This document shows, in pieces, positions 9,225 through 18,121 of a stretch of 46,111 bases of DNA. Each line of letters starts with the position of its first letter. Position 1 is the first letter of the stretch. Origin of the DNA: an uncultured Chlorobiaceae bacterium (GTDB taxonomy: Bacteria > Bacteroidota > Chlorobiia > Chlorobiales > Chlorobiaceae); contig CAIPYV010000017.1 of the NCBI GenBank assembly GCA_903869365.1, forward strand, positions 1-46,111, given 5' to 3'. The notes under the pieces are model-generated. The model was given only the letters and a program-made list of their open reading frames with translations. It was not told the DNA's origin and made no database searches. The position numbers and the translations under genes were made by a program.

Positions 9225-9242
9225 TATGAATAATTATCCAAT
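9225..9242. promoter_or_regulatory. Candidate ARG box (ArgR operator) upstream of argC
   Basis: TATGAATAATTATCCAAT matches the classical ARG-box core TGAAT-WWWW-ATTCA with one mismatch (ATCCA). It lies about 32-50 bases before the inferred argC start, where a repressor would block the promoter, and argR is in the same operon. In AT-rich intergenic DNA chance matches are possible. Confidence 0.5.
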
Positions 9243-9348
9243 AAAGTGGAAATATTAACCTTTTTTATCAGATTTTCAAGGCGGGAAACAAAAGATCTTT
9301 TTTCTCGCTATCTTAGCGTTTAACCACAGTAAAGTCTGTCAGGCAGAT

Positions 9349-9366
9349 TCATGAATATTTATTGCA
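9349..9366. promoter_or_regulatory. Second ARG-box-like site
   Basis: TGAATATTTATTGC at 9351-9364 matches the TGAAT-WWWW-ATTCA half-site pattern with a mismatch in the second arm. It abuts the ATG of the phosphate-binding-like lipoprotein gene, about 120 bases from the first site. Paired sites are usual for ArgR hexamers, but this one is distant from argC, so it may be chance. Confidence 0.3.
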
Positions 9367-10269
9367 ATGAATAACAAGGCACATTCGAGAGACTCCATCA
9401 AGACCATGAACGCTCTTCTCCTTGTTGTTGCTATGGTTGTATTGACGAACTGCTCGCCGCAGAAGGTTGGCGAGACGGCACGAAGCGGACAGATGTCGCT
9501 TGCTGTCGACCGGCAGCTAGGAGATAGTGCAGGCAGTCAGATAGAGACCTTTAAGCGTTATTATCCCGATGCCCGAATTACACTCATTCCTTCACCATCC
9601 GGTACGACACTCAAACATCTGCTCAGTCGCAACGCCCGCGCAGCTCTGATCAGCGGAGATCCTGAATCAGCCGAAGATTCCCTGTTTGCAACACTGCACC
9701 CACCTCTTCGCCGTGAACCGGTTGCCCGTGATGCCATTGTCTGCATTGTCAATCGACTGAATCCAGTCAGCAAGTTCTCACTGAGCGAACTTAAGTCGCT
9801 CTACTCAGGCAAAGAGAAAGAGGGCGTGACTCCTCTTCTCACGGCAGATGATTACCGCCTTCGGTCAGTTATAGCTACAGGAACAGGGATGCACAAAAAA
9901 GACATTCGTGCCCGGGTTTGCAAAAATGAAACTGAGTTGATCCAGAGAGTTTCCAGTGATAGCAAGGCTGTTGGACTCCTTTTCCGCTCATCGCTTGATG
10001 AAGTGCTTAACGCAGGCAAGGCAGAGCAGAGTGTCAGAATCATTCCTCTTGCCAGAGATTCTGAAGGTTTTCCACCATGCCAGCCAACACAGCAAAATAT
10101 CTTCGAAGGCCGCTATCCTCTTGTTACAACCGTTTACTATATATACTATTCCGGAGATGCGCTTGCTGCAGGGTTCGGTTCCTGGCTCAGCAGTTCAGGG
10201 CAGAAAGCATTTGAAAGAAGTTCTCTTGCCCCCTACAGGTCGTTTGAAAGGACTGTTATTTTAAAATAA
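9367..10269 (+). CDS. PstS-like periplasmic binding lipoprotein
   Basis: 300 residues. A hydrophobic N-terminal segment (ALLLVVAMVVLTN) ends in a lipobox-like LTNC, so residue Cys29 or thereabouts is probably lipid-anchored; the -1 Asn is unusual. The rest resembles the phosphate-type substrate-binding fold: AVDRQLGDSAGSQIETFKRYYPDARITLIPSPSGTTLKHLL, then VARDAIVCIVNRLNPVSKFSLSELKSLYSGK, a hallmark of PstS-like domains, and a C-terminal SSGQKAFERSSLAPYR. No pstCAB genes adjoin. It is followed after 35 bases by a LolC/E-type permease. Ligand not known; possibly not phosphate. Confidence 0.7.
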   Translation: MNNKAHSRDSIKTMNALLLVVAMVVLTNCSPQKVGETARSGQMSLAVDRQLGDSAGSQIETFKRYYPDARITLIPSPSGTTLKHLLSRNARAALISGDPESAEDSLFATLHPPLRREPVARDAIVCIVNRLNPVSKFSLSELKSLYSGKEKEGVTPLLTADDYRLRSVIATGTGMHKKDIRARVCKNETELIQRVSSDSKAVGLLFRSSLDEVLNAGKAEQSVRIIPLARDSEGFPPCQPTQQNIFEGRYPLVTTVYYIYYSGDALAAGFGSWLSSSGQKAFERSSLAPYRSFERTVILK

Positions 10270-10304
10270 ATCACCATGAACATTCCGCAAAGCAGAACAG
10301 CTGT

Positions 10305-11585
10305 ATGAAACCTGAGTTCTACATTGCAAGACGCTTTGCATTCAAGCAACGTTCAGCAACAAAGCCGACCTTCATTGTCATGGTCGCGGTTATTGGTATA
10401 GCCGTAGGAACTGCAGCTCTTATTCTGACACTTTCCATAGTCAAAGGATTTGCCGGCAGTGTGGAAAATAAGCTCATCAGCTTCAGCGCTCATTTACAGA
10501 TCCGTCATCCCGAAGACCAGCTCTTTCAGGAGCGCCGCTCAGACTTTGCAAAAGTCACGGGTCATAGCAACGTTACTGAAGCAACCCCGTTTCTGGAAAA
10601 GAGTTTTGTTCTCCGAAGCCGTAATGTCGCTCAAGGTGAAACCTGGCTGAGCAAGCCGATCATCATCAAAGGAATCAACAAGCAGCAGCAGCAGATTTTT
10701 ATGAAAAAATTCCTTAAGGCAGGGACTATAGATCCTTTTGGAGAGAAGCTGAAGAACGAAGGAATTGCACTTTATGCGGGACAAACTCTTGCTGAAAACC
10801 TTGGCCTCAGCGTTGGAAAAAAAGTTATGCTGGTGGGTCTTGGTAATAATGCATCAGGCGCAAAACTTATTGCACGTCATAACAACATTGTCGACCTCCT
10901 CTCTTCACTCGATCTTGAAGTCGGAGTCATACGCGGAATTTATGATACCGGCCTTCAGGAAGGATTTGATGATTATGTCGTCATTTCTGACCTGCATCAG
11001 TTGCAGCAGCGCTTTAACCCCACCTTGATCAGCGGCTATGATGCCAACGTGCACAACCTTGCCGATCTCCCGAAGACCTTGAAAGAGCTTACGGCATCTC
11101 TTGGATTTCCATTTTTTGGTTATACCGTTTTTGAGCGCTATGCAAATCTTTTTGAGTGGCTGAAACTGCAGAAAAACATCACGCCACTGCTGATCGTAAC
11201 CATTACTATCGTGGCTGTTTTTAACATTATCTCCACGCTTCTGGTGCTGATTATCGAAAAAACCCGTGAAATAGGAATGCTCAGTGCACTCGGCCTTGAA
11301 CCCGGAAAAATCAGTATGGTGTTTATGGCACAGGCCCTTCTTATCTCACTTTCCGGCATAGCAGCCGGCAATATCCTTGCTCTTTCACTCTCTCTTTTCG
11401 AATTGCGTTTTCACCTCATCACCCTTCCCGAAAAAAGCTACTTCATAAAATATGTACCGCTGCTTATCGATCCGCTCGATTACATCCTGGTCTCCATTGC
11501 CGTCACAGCCCTGACACTCATCTTTGCCTTTATCCCCGCCCGTATAGCCGCATCCCTGAAACCCGGAACCGCACTCAGCACCTGA
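10305..11585 (+). CDS. LolC/LolE-family lipoprotein-releasing permease (copy 1)
   Basis: 426 residues with the MacB/FtsX-type layout: one N-terminal membrane helix (about 22-45, VMVAVIGIAVGTAALILTLSIVKGF), a large periplasmic domain (about 50-270), and three C-terminal helices (PLLIVTITIVAVFNIISTLLVLIIEKTREIGMLSALG, QALLISLSGIAAGNILALSL, YILVSIAVTALTLIFAFIPA). EKTREIGMLSALGL is the coupling motif for the LolD ATPase. It would form part of a complex extracting lipoproteins from the inner membrane. No lolD is adjacent. A second family member lies at 20133-21383 in the same direction. Confidence 0.85.
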   Translation: MKPEFYIARRFAFKQRSATKPTFIVMVAVIGIAVGTAALILTLSIVKGFAGSVENKLISFSAHLQIRHPEDQLFQERRSDFAKVTGHSNVTEATPFLEKSFVLRSRNVAQGETWLSKPIIIKGINKQQQQIFMKKFLKAGTIDPFGEKLKNEGIALYAGQTLAENLGLSVGKKVMLVGLGNNASGAKLIARHNNIVDLLSSLDLEVGVIRGIYDTGLQEGFDDYVVISDLHQLQQRFNPTLISGYDANVHNLADLPKTLKELTASLGFPFFGYTVFERYANLFEWLKLQKNITPLLIVTITIVAVFNIISTLLVLIIEKTREIGMLSALGLEPGKISMVFMAQALLISLSGIAAGNILALSLSLFELRFHLITLPEKSYFIKYVPLLIDPLDYILVSIAVTALTLIFAFIPARIAASLKPGTALST

Positions 11586-11595
11586 TCCTTTCCCT

Positions 11596-12243
11596 TTAAC
11601 CGCCTATACCGAAAAACCTCTCTACTGGCATGGTTTCGGGAAGGATGTATGCATAGCCATTAGTATGATCGAATAATGGAGAGAGGATGGTTAGGTAAAA
11701 TTCTTTCGTCACATTGACACACCCTAAAGTTGCCCTGTGTTCATTTGGATTTTTTGATTTAAGTTGCTTCAGGCGTGTGCTCTTGTTTTTTTCAGGAATA
11801 GAATGAATTGCAAGTCCCGATTCATAGTCAAGCCAGAGTACCTTTCCTCCTTCCAGATCCATTCCTTTTTGCAGGAGAAACTTTCCTGCCGCAGTTGTAC
11901 GGTCTTTTCGAGGTATCTCGGAGGGCTTCATTTTGCCTATACCCGGCGTAGTCACATCACCTCGTGTAAGACCAAGGAGCACCGGAGTGGCCGCGAGTAT
12001 TCGACCATCCATATCAAACACAAAAAGTTTCGCCTTTTTTTTATCAACAACCATAAATGGTTTACCACGATTATTCTGGCTCTTTACGATCCAGTCGACA
12101 ACATCCTGAACGGATGTATCCGCTTCCTCTGAGGCAAAGAAACCTTCTTCACTATCCACCTTTGCCGTCGAGGCATTAAAGAGTGTCAGGCTACCCGTTA
12201 TAAAAGTGATACAAACAAATGTTTGTACGAGCACCTTCTTCAT
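11596..12243 (-). CDS. L,D-transpeptidase-family (YkuD) secreted protein
   Basis: 215 residues with an N-terminal signal sequence (MKKVLVQTFVCITFITGSLTLFNAS). The mature part has MVVDKKKAKLFVFDMDGRIL, the typical opening strand pair of YkuD domains, then AIHSIPE and HRATLGCVNV, matching the catalytic His and the S/T-x-G-C-x-N nucleophile Cys signature. It probably makes or edits peptidoglycan cross-links, or acts on a related periplasmic substrate. Length is short for the family and there is no LysM or other binding domain. It converges on the LolC/E gene and follows bchU on the same strand after about 180 bases. Confidence 0.8.
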   Translation of the reverse strand: MKKVLVQTFVCITFITGSLTLFNASTAKVDSEEGFFASEEADTSVQDVVDWIVKSQNNRGKPFMVVDKKKAKLFVFDMDGRILAATPVLLGLTRGDVTTPGIGKMKPSEIPRKDRTTAAGKFLLQKGMDLEGGKVLWLDYESGLAIHSIPEKNKSTRLKQLKSKNPNEHRATLGCVNVTKEFYLTILSPLFDHTNGYAYILPETMPVERFFGIGG

Positions 12244-12427
12244 GTGGCTGATGTTTTAGAACTTGGCGATTAAGAATAATGAGCAATATCAAGATTCTTT
12301 ATCATATAGGAATAGATGCGAAGCGATGCACATACAGCATGGCCTCTTCTCTATCACCAGTAAAGAGAGTATACACATTATCAGCATACACTTGTTTCAA
12401 TATCGAAATTTATCGCCGTTTTTTGGT

Positions 12428-13447
12428 TCAAGCTGCTTTGACCGCCTCACAAAACAGGTGACCGTATTTTCTTACCGTCCTGATATCCCGGAATCCGAGC
12501 GACTCAAGAATCTCCTTGTAGGTATTCTGGGGTTTGAAGCCGAGGACTGAAAAGGGCATTCCGGTACCAAGAATATAGTGGCTCAGGTAGTCGAAATTCG
12601 GGTTTTCCGGATCATCGATAATCATGTCAAGGATAAGCAGTCTGCCGCCAGCAGGCAGAGCTTCATAAGCTTTTCTGCACATCATGTCTGTCAACTGTTC
12701 ATTAGCCGAATACAGAATTCTGCAGAACATCACGGCATCCGCTTCTGGGTAAGCATCTCTGTAGATATCAACAGCTGCACCTCTGAGTCGGTCACCAACC
12801 CCTTTTTCAGCCGCGTTTTCATTGACCAGTGCAACAGCACCGGGAAGGTTAAGAATGGTTGAATCAAGGTGAGGGAATTTCTTGAGAAGAGCAGCAGAAA
12901 TGTCGCCAATTCCACCACCGACATCAACAAGGGTTTTGGCTGTTGACAGGTCAGCCTCTTCAAGCAGCAGCATGATTGCAAAATGGGCATTACTGCGGTG
13001 GATTTCCTCAAAGTACAGGTTGTCTTCACGAGTGATCGGCGGATAGGCCACTTCTCCCTTGAAATTCATGTTACCCCTCACAGCATCAGCTATCTTCAGG
13101 TAAAAGTTATCCGAAAGGTTCGCCACCGCTTTAGCCAGAGGAGTCATATAAAGATTGGGGTGCTCAGGGTTCGGCAGAAACATTCGTTTTGCAAAAGGGG
13201 TAAGGCACCATTTTTCACCCTCCCGTGCGGTAATTCCCATATGCCGCAACGCTTCAAGCAGCGTGGCGAGCCTTTGAGGAATTGCACCGACCGCAGTTGC
13301 CAGTGTGTCGGTCTCTTTTGCTTCATCACCAAGGTGTGCAAAAAGATCAAGTTCAAGAGCGGCTTTAAAACAACCGCACTCTACAACTCCTTTGAAAATA
13401 AGTTCATTGGCCCTGTAGTGTTGTTTCAGTAATTCATGATCATCCAT
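12428..13447 (-). CDS. bchU: Bacteriochlorophyllide C-20 methyltransferase BchU
   Basis: 339 residues from the ATG at 13447. The open frame extends upstream to a TTG at 13495, but MDDHELLKQHYRANELIFKG aligns with the known BchU N-terminus. It has the plant O-methyltransferase-like fold: an N-terminal helical dimerisation domain (about 1-150), the SAM-binding LVDVGGGIGDISAALLKKFP, and GGRLLILDMIIDDPENPNFDYLSHYILG near the pigment pocket. BchU puts a methyl group on C-20 of the bacteriochlorophyllide d ring, giving BChl c (and e) chlorosomes their red-shifted absorption. It is last in a minus-strand series after the radical SAM gene (71-base gap). Strong match to the known C. tepidum protein from memory. 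Confidence 0.93.
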   Translation of the reverse strand: MDDHELLKQHYRANELIFKGVVECGCFKAALELDLFAHLGDEAKETDTLATAVGAIPQRLATLLEALRHMGITAREGEKWCLTPFAKRMFLPNPEHPNLYMTPLAKAVANLSDNFYLKIADAVRGNMNFKGEVAYPPITREDNLYFEEIHRSNAHFAIMLLLEEADLSTAKTLVDVGGGIGDISAALLKKFPHLDSTILNLPGAVALVNENAAEKGVGDRLRGAAVDIYRDAYPEADAVMFCRILYSANEQLTDMMCRKAYEALPAGGRLLILDMIIDDPENPNFDYLSHYILGTGMPFSVLGFKPQNTYKEILESLGFRDIRTVRKYGHLFCEAVKAA

Positions 13448-13518
13448 GATAGAGATAAAGCTAAAAAGTTTAAAAAAAATAGATATCAACAACAAGACCT
13501 TCTCATGATTACAACAAA

Positions 13519-14973
13519 TTACCTTGTAAAATTATTGAAAATCAGAATCCGGTTTTTTACAAATAATTCAACAGAATTACTCATTACACCCTCTTTGATG
13601 TTGTAATCTTTTTCAAAAGTTCCCAGTTGTTCCTGAAGATTTTTTCTGAAGGCTAAACTCGTGACAAGGTTGAGCAGTTTATAAGGGTTTCGTCTGACCC
13701 TGTTGACAATATTTTTCCATGAGTACGCCTTGTAATAGCTGGTCATGAATTTATGCTGGAATTTTACAGGATCGTATTTCTCTGAACGGATAACAAGATT
13801 CATGGCATTATATTTTTCCCAGTCCTCACTGGTAATCCATCCTTTACTTTTGTATTCCCAGTACATTGAGGTACCTGGATACGGGGTAATAATTTGAAAA
13901 ATCGGCATGAAAACACTGTTCTTTCCGACAAACTTTACCAGATTATCCATATCTTCGAAACTGTCAAGCGCCGGATTGACCAAAAAATTACCCTGAACAT
14001 TCAGACCGGCCTGACGACACTCCTCAATTAAACGGGAAAACTGGTCTGCAGAATTGACATGGCCTTTATTGTAGGCTTCAAGGGTACTTTGATTGATCGA
14101 CTCGAATCCGACAAGCACCATGATACACCCTGCCGCCACAAGTCTCTTGACCGTCTCCTTGTCTTCAAGAAAATTGATGCTAAAAAAAACGCTGAAGTTG
14201 ATATTACACTCCTTGATCAGGTCAAGAGACTCCCACAGTCGTTTTTTGCTGACACCGAGGTTCTCATCACAAAGCATGAACCATGGTTTTGATGACTTGC
14301 CACTTGCCTTAAAAAAAACCTTTTTAGCGGTTTCAATTTGCAGCTTCAGTTCTTCAGGTTTTTGCGATCGATAGAGTTTGCCGGTAAAATTCGGAGTAAC
14401 GCAAAATGAGCATTCGTAAGGACAGCCACGGGTTATATAGAGAGGAATGGATTTTGTTCCATCGACTTTTTCGCGCTTTGAGGCTTTGGCAATCCGCTCA
14501 TAATCAAGCGCTATAACCTCCTTTACAGGAGCAAATTCTTTAGAATTATAGAGTGGTTTTAAGCGGTTGCAGGCAACGTCTTCAAGAACGGTCAACCAAA
14601 GGTTCTCTGCTTCGCCGCAAACTATGCAGTCGGCATGGACTCTTGCCTCATCCAGATTGAATGAAACATGCAGGCCTCCAAGGATGACTTTTTTTCCTTT
14701 TTTTCGAAACTGGTCAGCAATTTCATAGCCTCTTGTTGCATCAATTGTTCGCGATGTTATGCCGACCAGATCATAATCCCCGTCATAATTGATGGCATCC
14801 CCAAAATGTTCATCGACAATTTCAATATGATGCTCTTTCGGAGTAAGGCTTACTAATACTCCTATTGCCATATTGAACAATGGCTTCTGGTTTGTTTTCG
14901 AGTCTTTTTTCCCTTTAGGGGCAATGAAGAGGATCTTGAGTGGCTTAATATGTCGATCTTCAGGGTTACTCAT
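13519..14973 (-). CDS. Radical SAM protein with B12-binding-like N-domain; BciD candidate (paralog 1)
   Basis: 484 residues. Residues 12-140 form a cobalamin-binding-type Rossmann domain ([19 protein letters not shown]...[12 protein letters not shown]), but the B12 histidine motif DxHxxG is not seen (DEHFGD instead). The radical SAM core starts at about 175 with [11 protein letters not shown]: Cys184, Cys188, Cys191 for the 4Fe-4S cluster. Then [14 protein letters not shown] and [11 protein letters not shown], as in the BchE/P-methylase group. Adjacent to bchU (71 bases) and to an ArsA-like gene (35 bases), it probably tailors a bacteriochlorophyll. Candidates are BciD (C-7 methyl to formyl, BChl e) or a BchQ/BchR-like methylase. 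I cannot choose from sequence alone. It is paralogous to 16646-18055. Confidence 0.8.
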   Translation of the reverse strand: MSNPEDRHIKPLKILFIAPKGKKDSKTNQKPLFNMAIGVLVSLTPKEHHIEIVDEHFGDAINYDGDYDLVGITSRTIDATRGYEIADQFRKKGKKVILGGLHVSFNLDEARVHADCIVCGEAENLWLTVLEDVACNRLKPLYNSKEFAPVKEVIALDYERIAKASKREKVDGTKSIPLYITRGCPYECSFCVTPNFTGKLYRSQKPEELKLQIETAKKVFFKASGKSSKPWFMLCDENLGVSKKRLWESLDLIKECNINFSVFFSINFLEDKETVKRLVAAGCIMVLVGFESINQSTLEAYNKGHVNSADQFSRLIEECRQAGLNVQGNFLVNPALDSFEDMDNLVKFVGKNSVFMPIFQIITPYPGTSMYWEYKSKGWITSEDWEKYNAMNLVIRSEKYDPVKFQHKFMTSYYKAYSWKNIVNRVRRNPYKLLNLVTSLAFRKNLQEQLGTFEKDYNIKEGVMSNSVELFVKNRILIFNNFTR

Positions 14974-15008
14974 GCTTGAGTTTGTTTTATTACATATTGT
15001 ATGCCCCT

Positions 15009-16232
15009 TCAGTTGAGCACCTTGTCATAACTCTTTCGCTGGTGATTCTGGTCATGCTGGTTGAGATCAAAGGGAATGTGCAGCCATTTGTCCTTGAAAA
15101 ATGCTTCCCCCGGTTCCAGGCCCGTCAGACTTATCGGAAGCGTAATAATTTTACGCTGATTGGCGATATGAATATAAAGCTCATCACCGGTGACCCACAC
15201 ATCGATATCAACAGGATTTGCAAACATAAGTTTCAACTGCACTTCATAGACATTGCCATTGCGGATAAATTTGATCGGCGGTTCATCATACATCATATCT
15301 GACGGATCACTATCGCCATACATATCTTTAGCGAACAACTCAAGCGACTGGAGGCCGACAATCTCTTTTTCGTACATCCTGAGTTTCATCACAGGAAGGG
15401 GAGAGAAGCCCTCCTCTATTTCACCAAGGTATTTCTGCTGAATGTTTTTCCACTTTTCCAGATATCCACTGTTCTCTTTGGTATCAAGCAGTCTGTTGAC
15501 AAGGACCATATCGACCTTGAAGCCATAAAGATTCAGATAGGTCAATGCGCGCATGGTCTCCTTGATCGACATTTTTTCCGCATTCATGACCAAACGTACA
15601 GTGGATTTATTATTATCCGTCAGGATTTCCCGGATATCGACAAGCTCATCAAAAACCTGATCAACAGAATCAACAGCATCAGCCGGTGGAATATAAAAAG
15701 CGATTTTATCCGACATTTTAGACAGAGGCTTGCTCAGCGGCTTGATGATATATTTTGTAACATTTTTGACAGCCTTCATACCCCATGCCAAAGTGTCTGG
15801 AAGGGAGAGAAGCCGCAACGTTTCACCTGTCGGTGCTGTATCAAGCACCAGAACATCATAAAGACCTGACGCTTTATAGCGCTTTATCCGTAAAAGGGAA
15901 AACAGCTCTTCCATCCCGGGAAGGATAGTCATCTCGTCCGCCATAACCCCCGAAACACCTTGACCCATAAAAATTTTTGTATAGAACTTCTGGACAGACT
16001 GCCAATTCTCCTTAAGGTCTACGTATGGGTTGACCTCAATAGCATGAAGGTTTTCCTTGATTTTTGTCGGTTGGGCACCGAGCGGCAGGTTGAACGAGTC
16101 CGAAAGACTGTGAGCAGGATCGGTTGAGAGGACAAGGGTACGATAGCCAAGCTGCGACAATCGGACAGCAGTAGCAGCTGAAACACTGGTTTTACCAACC
16201 CCGCCTTTACCCGTAAAGGTTAAAATACGCAT
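15009..16232 (-). CDS. ArsA/Get3-like ATPase with C-terminal HSP20-like domain, no cysteines
   Basis: 407 residues. The deviant Walker A loop [15 protein letters not shown], switch [13 protein letters not shown] and switch [18 protein letters not shown] define the ArsA/Get3 family; about 330-400 form a beta-rich HSP20-like tail ([20 protein letters not shown]...KWLHIPFD) as found in some bacterial ArsA homologs. I find no cysteine at all, so it lacks both the metalloid-binding Cys of true ArsA and the zinc CxxC of Get3; arsenite pumping is unlikely. There is no arsB nearby. ArsA-like proteins of this kind also occur near chlorosome genes in green sulfur bacteria (memory), so a role in handling membrane or chlorosome proteins is a plausible guess. 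It lies 35 bases before the radical SAM gene. Confidence 0.88.
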   Translation of the reverse strand: MRILTFTGKGGVGKTSVSAATAVRLSQLGYRTLVLSTDPAHSLSDSFNLPLGAQPTKIKENLHAIEVNPYVDLKENWQSVQKFYTKIFMGQGVSGVMADEMTILPGMEELFSLLRIKRYKASGLYDVLVLDTAPTGETLRLLSLPDTLAWGMKAVKNVTKYIIKPLSKPLSKMSDKIAFYIPPADAVDSVDQVFDELVDIREILTDNNKSTVRLVMNAEKMSIKETMRALTYLNLYGFKVDMVLVNRLLDTKENSGYLEKWKNIQQKYLGEIEEGFSPLPVMKLRMYEKEIVGLQSLELFAKDMYGDSDPSDMMYDEPPIKFIRNGNVYEVQLKLMFANPVDIDVWVTGDELYIHIANQRKIITLPISLTGLEPGEAFFKDKWLHIPFDLNQHDQNHQRKSYDKVLN

Positions 16233-16645
16233 GAATACTGATTTGAAAAAATTACATAGAAAAACCAGAAAGCCGAATCCCAGCTTTCAATAATAATGCA
16301 AGAAACTTTTTATTAACGTCAGAAGTAACAAAAGGCACCGGCAACATAGAACCAATCTCTATGAAATTATCCCACGCGTTTACTGGAGGGAGTTCTTTAT
16401 TCAGATGGCTTTAAGCTACTCTATATCTACCAAAAACCCATGTTCTAATCTCTACGGTCTCCTTTCCGCAATCTACGCAAAACATAATCAAAAGAGAGAT
16501 CCCTCACAGGAAGTTCGGGATGGCATGGGATGGGGAAGGGGAGGATGTGTAACAGTTTTAAATTGAGATGAACCATGAACTGACGCTGAAAGCCGAATCT
16601 TGCTGTTTGAATTCAAAGGTAAAGAGCAAAAGTCGTCCTTGGAGC
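16233..16645. other. 412-base gene-free gap within the pigment block
   Basis: No credible gene on either strand. It separates the two halves of an otherwise tight minus-strand series (ArsA-radical SAM-bchU from AraC-radical SAM), so it probably carries the promoter and leader of the ArsA-bchU half. A purine-rich run (GGGATGGGGAAGGGGAGGATG, about 16526-16547) stands out. No hairpin terminator was recognised by eye. Confidence 0.5.
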
Positions 16646-18055
16646 TTAATAAAAATAACGTGGCGAAAGCTTGCTCGTAAAGCGGTTCATGGCATAGTTG
16701 GCAAGCCAGATCCAGTTCAGCGGCTTTCCCTTCATCCGCTGCATAATCGCACGGCCTTTATAGACCTCTCGTTGAAGCTTGACAAAATTTTCAAGCATTT
16801 TCTCACCGCTCATTTTATTCGGCTCAAACATGTAATGGTAGGTGTCATACTTGTCCCAGTCGAAATGGCGGATGCGAGGTTTCATTTCCTCGAAATAAGG
16901 TGTTCCGGGAAATGGGGTGACTAACGAAAAGACCGGAAACTCAATCCTGTTTTTCATGATAAAATCGTAGGTAAGCTGAAAACTTTCCTCCGTATCATTA
17001 TCAAAACCGAACATGAAATATCCCTGGATTGCAATACCGTTCTTATGGAGGTTGCTTACAACCGTTTCATAATTGCCAAGCCTGTTGGATCCTTTCTGGA
17101 CGCTTTTGATTGTCTCCGGATTGAGTGATTCAAAGCCGATGCTGAGCAGGTCGCATCCTGAACGACCGGCCAGTTCGGCAACCTCAGGTTTATCGAGAAA
17201 GTTCATGGAAATATTGGCATTCCAGTGCACGCCAAGCTTTGCCATCTCCTCAAGCAAAGTCATGAAATATTTTGGTCGAAAACTGATATTGTCGTCCATA
17301 AAAGAAAAATTGACCTTCTCCTTGCCGACTCTTTGCTGATGATAACGCATTTCATCAAGCACAAGATCCAGCTCTCGATAGCGGTAGCTTTTTCCGTAGA
17401 CCGTCGGCGTCGTGCAGAAGTTGCACCCAACCGGGCAGCCTTTCGTAGCAAGAAGAGGAATACGGGAACTGTATTTTTTTGCATTTTTTGAAGAAAGGGC
17501 ATAGCTGAAATCCGGATGGAGCATCGCACTCATCGGCTTAAGCTCTTTTGCCCTGTAAACGCTCCGCATCTTTCCTTTCAGGATATCAGTGGCCAGCTCT
17601 GTCCATATCGACTCAATTTCACCATAAACCACGCTCGTGCAGTGTCCAGAGGCCTCTTCATGAAGCATGGTGGGATGAACGCCTCCAAGGATCACTGTTT
17701 TTCCCTGAGCAAGAGCGGCATCACCGATCCGGTATGCCTTGGACGCATTGAGTGTTCGGGAAGTGATCGCTACAATATCAAAGCCGGAAAAATCTTCCGG
17801 AACCTTGTCACCAAGTCGTTCATCAATGAAGGTGATATCGAACAGCTTTCCTGCAAGGGAAGCAACCATGATAAGATTTAAAGGCATACTGACCGTTCCG
17901 GAATCTACCATCATGCTGGTGTTGCTGACCGGCTGAATTAACAGCCATTTCTTGCGTGATTTTTGCTTTGCGGCAAGCTGATGAAGAAGTTCCTCAGATA
18001 AATTTGAGGCCGGATCAAGCGGTAAAAAGAGAGCGTCTGATGGTAAGGTCTGCAT
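16646..18055 (-). CDS. Radical SAM protein with B12-binding-like N-domain; BciD candidate (paralog 2)
   Basis: 469 residues. After an N-terminal stretch (1-45), a Rossmann domain (about 55-165; VAITSRTLNASKAYRIGD...KTVILGGVHPTM) again without DxHxxG, then the radical SAM core from about 200: KGCPVGCNFC with Cys207, Cys211, Cys214, then FMDDNISFRPKYF, LLSIGFESLNPETI and FPVFSLVTPFPGTPYFEEM. It shares blocks with the protein at 13519-14973 (ITSRT..A...Y.I.D, K.VILGG.H), so the two are paralogs. Such enzymes include BchE, BchQ, BchR and BciD of chlorophyll synthesis. It lies 66 bases after the AraC gene on the same strand. Which reaction it performs is not settled; a C-7, C-8 or C-12 side-chain change is plausible. 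Confidence 0.8.
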   Translation of the reverse strand: MQTLPSDALFLPLDPASNLSEELLHQLAAKQKSRKKWLLIQPVSNTSMMVDSGTVSMPLNLIMVASLAGKLFDITFIDERLGDKVPEDFSGFDIVAITSRTLNASKAYRIGDAALAQGKTVILGGVHPTMLHEEASGHCTSVVYGEIESIWTELATDILKGKMRSVYRAKELKPMSAMLHPDFSYALSSKNAKKYSSRIPLLATKGCPVGCNFCTTPTVYGKSYRYRELDLVLDEMRYHQQRVGKEKVNFSFMDDNISFRPKYFMTLLEEMAKLGVHWNANISMNFLDKPEVAELAGRSGCDLLSIGFESLNPETIKSVQKGSNRLGNYETVVSNLHKNGIAIQGYFMFGFDNDTEESFQLTYDFIMKNRIEFPVFSLVTPFPGTPYFEEMKPRIRHFDWDKYDTYHYMFEPNKMSGEKMLENFVKLQREVYKGRAIMQRMKGKPLNWIWLANYAMNRFTSKLSPRYFY

Positions 18056-18121
18056 ACCCTGGAATCTGCGATAAGTGTAAAAAATCGTTACATCAAAAGA
18101 AACAAGGTAGGAAAAGTTTTT

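Noticed and set aside
12983-13432. 149-residue open frame opposite bchU
   Set aside because: Antisense to a secure gene, without start signal or motif.
15009-16232. Arsenic-resistance pump ATPase
   Set aside because: No cysteine in the protein and no arsenic genes nearby; the ArsR-permease pair at 24.5-26 kb is far away and on its own.
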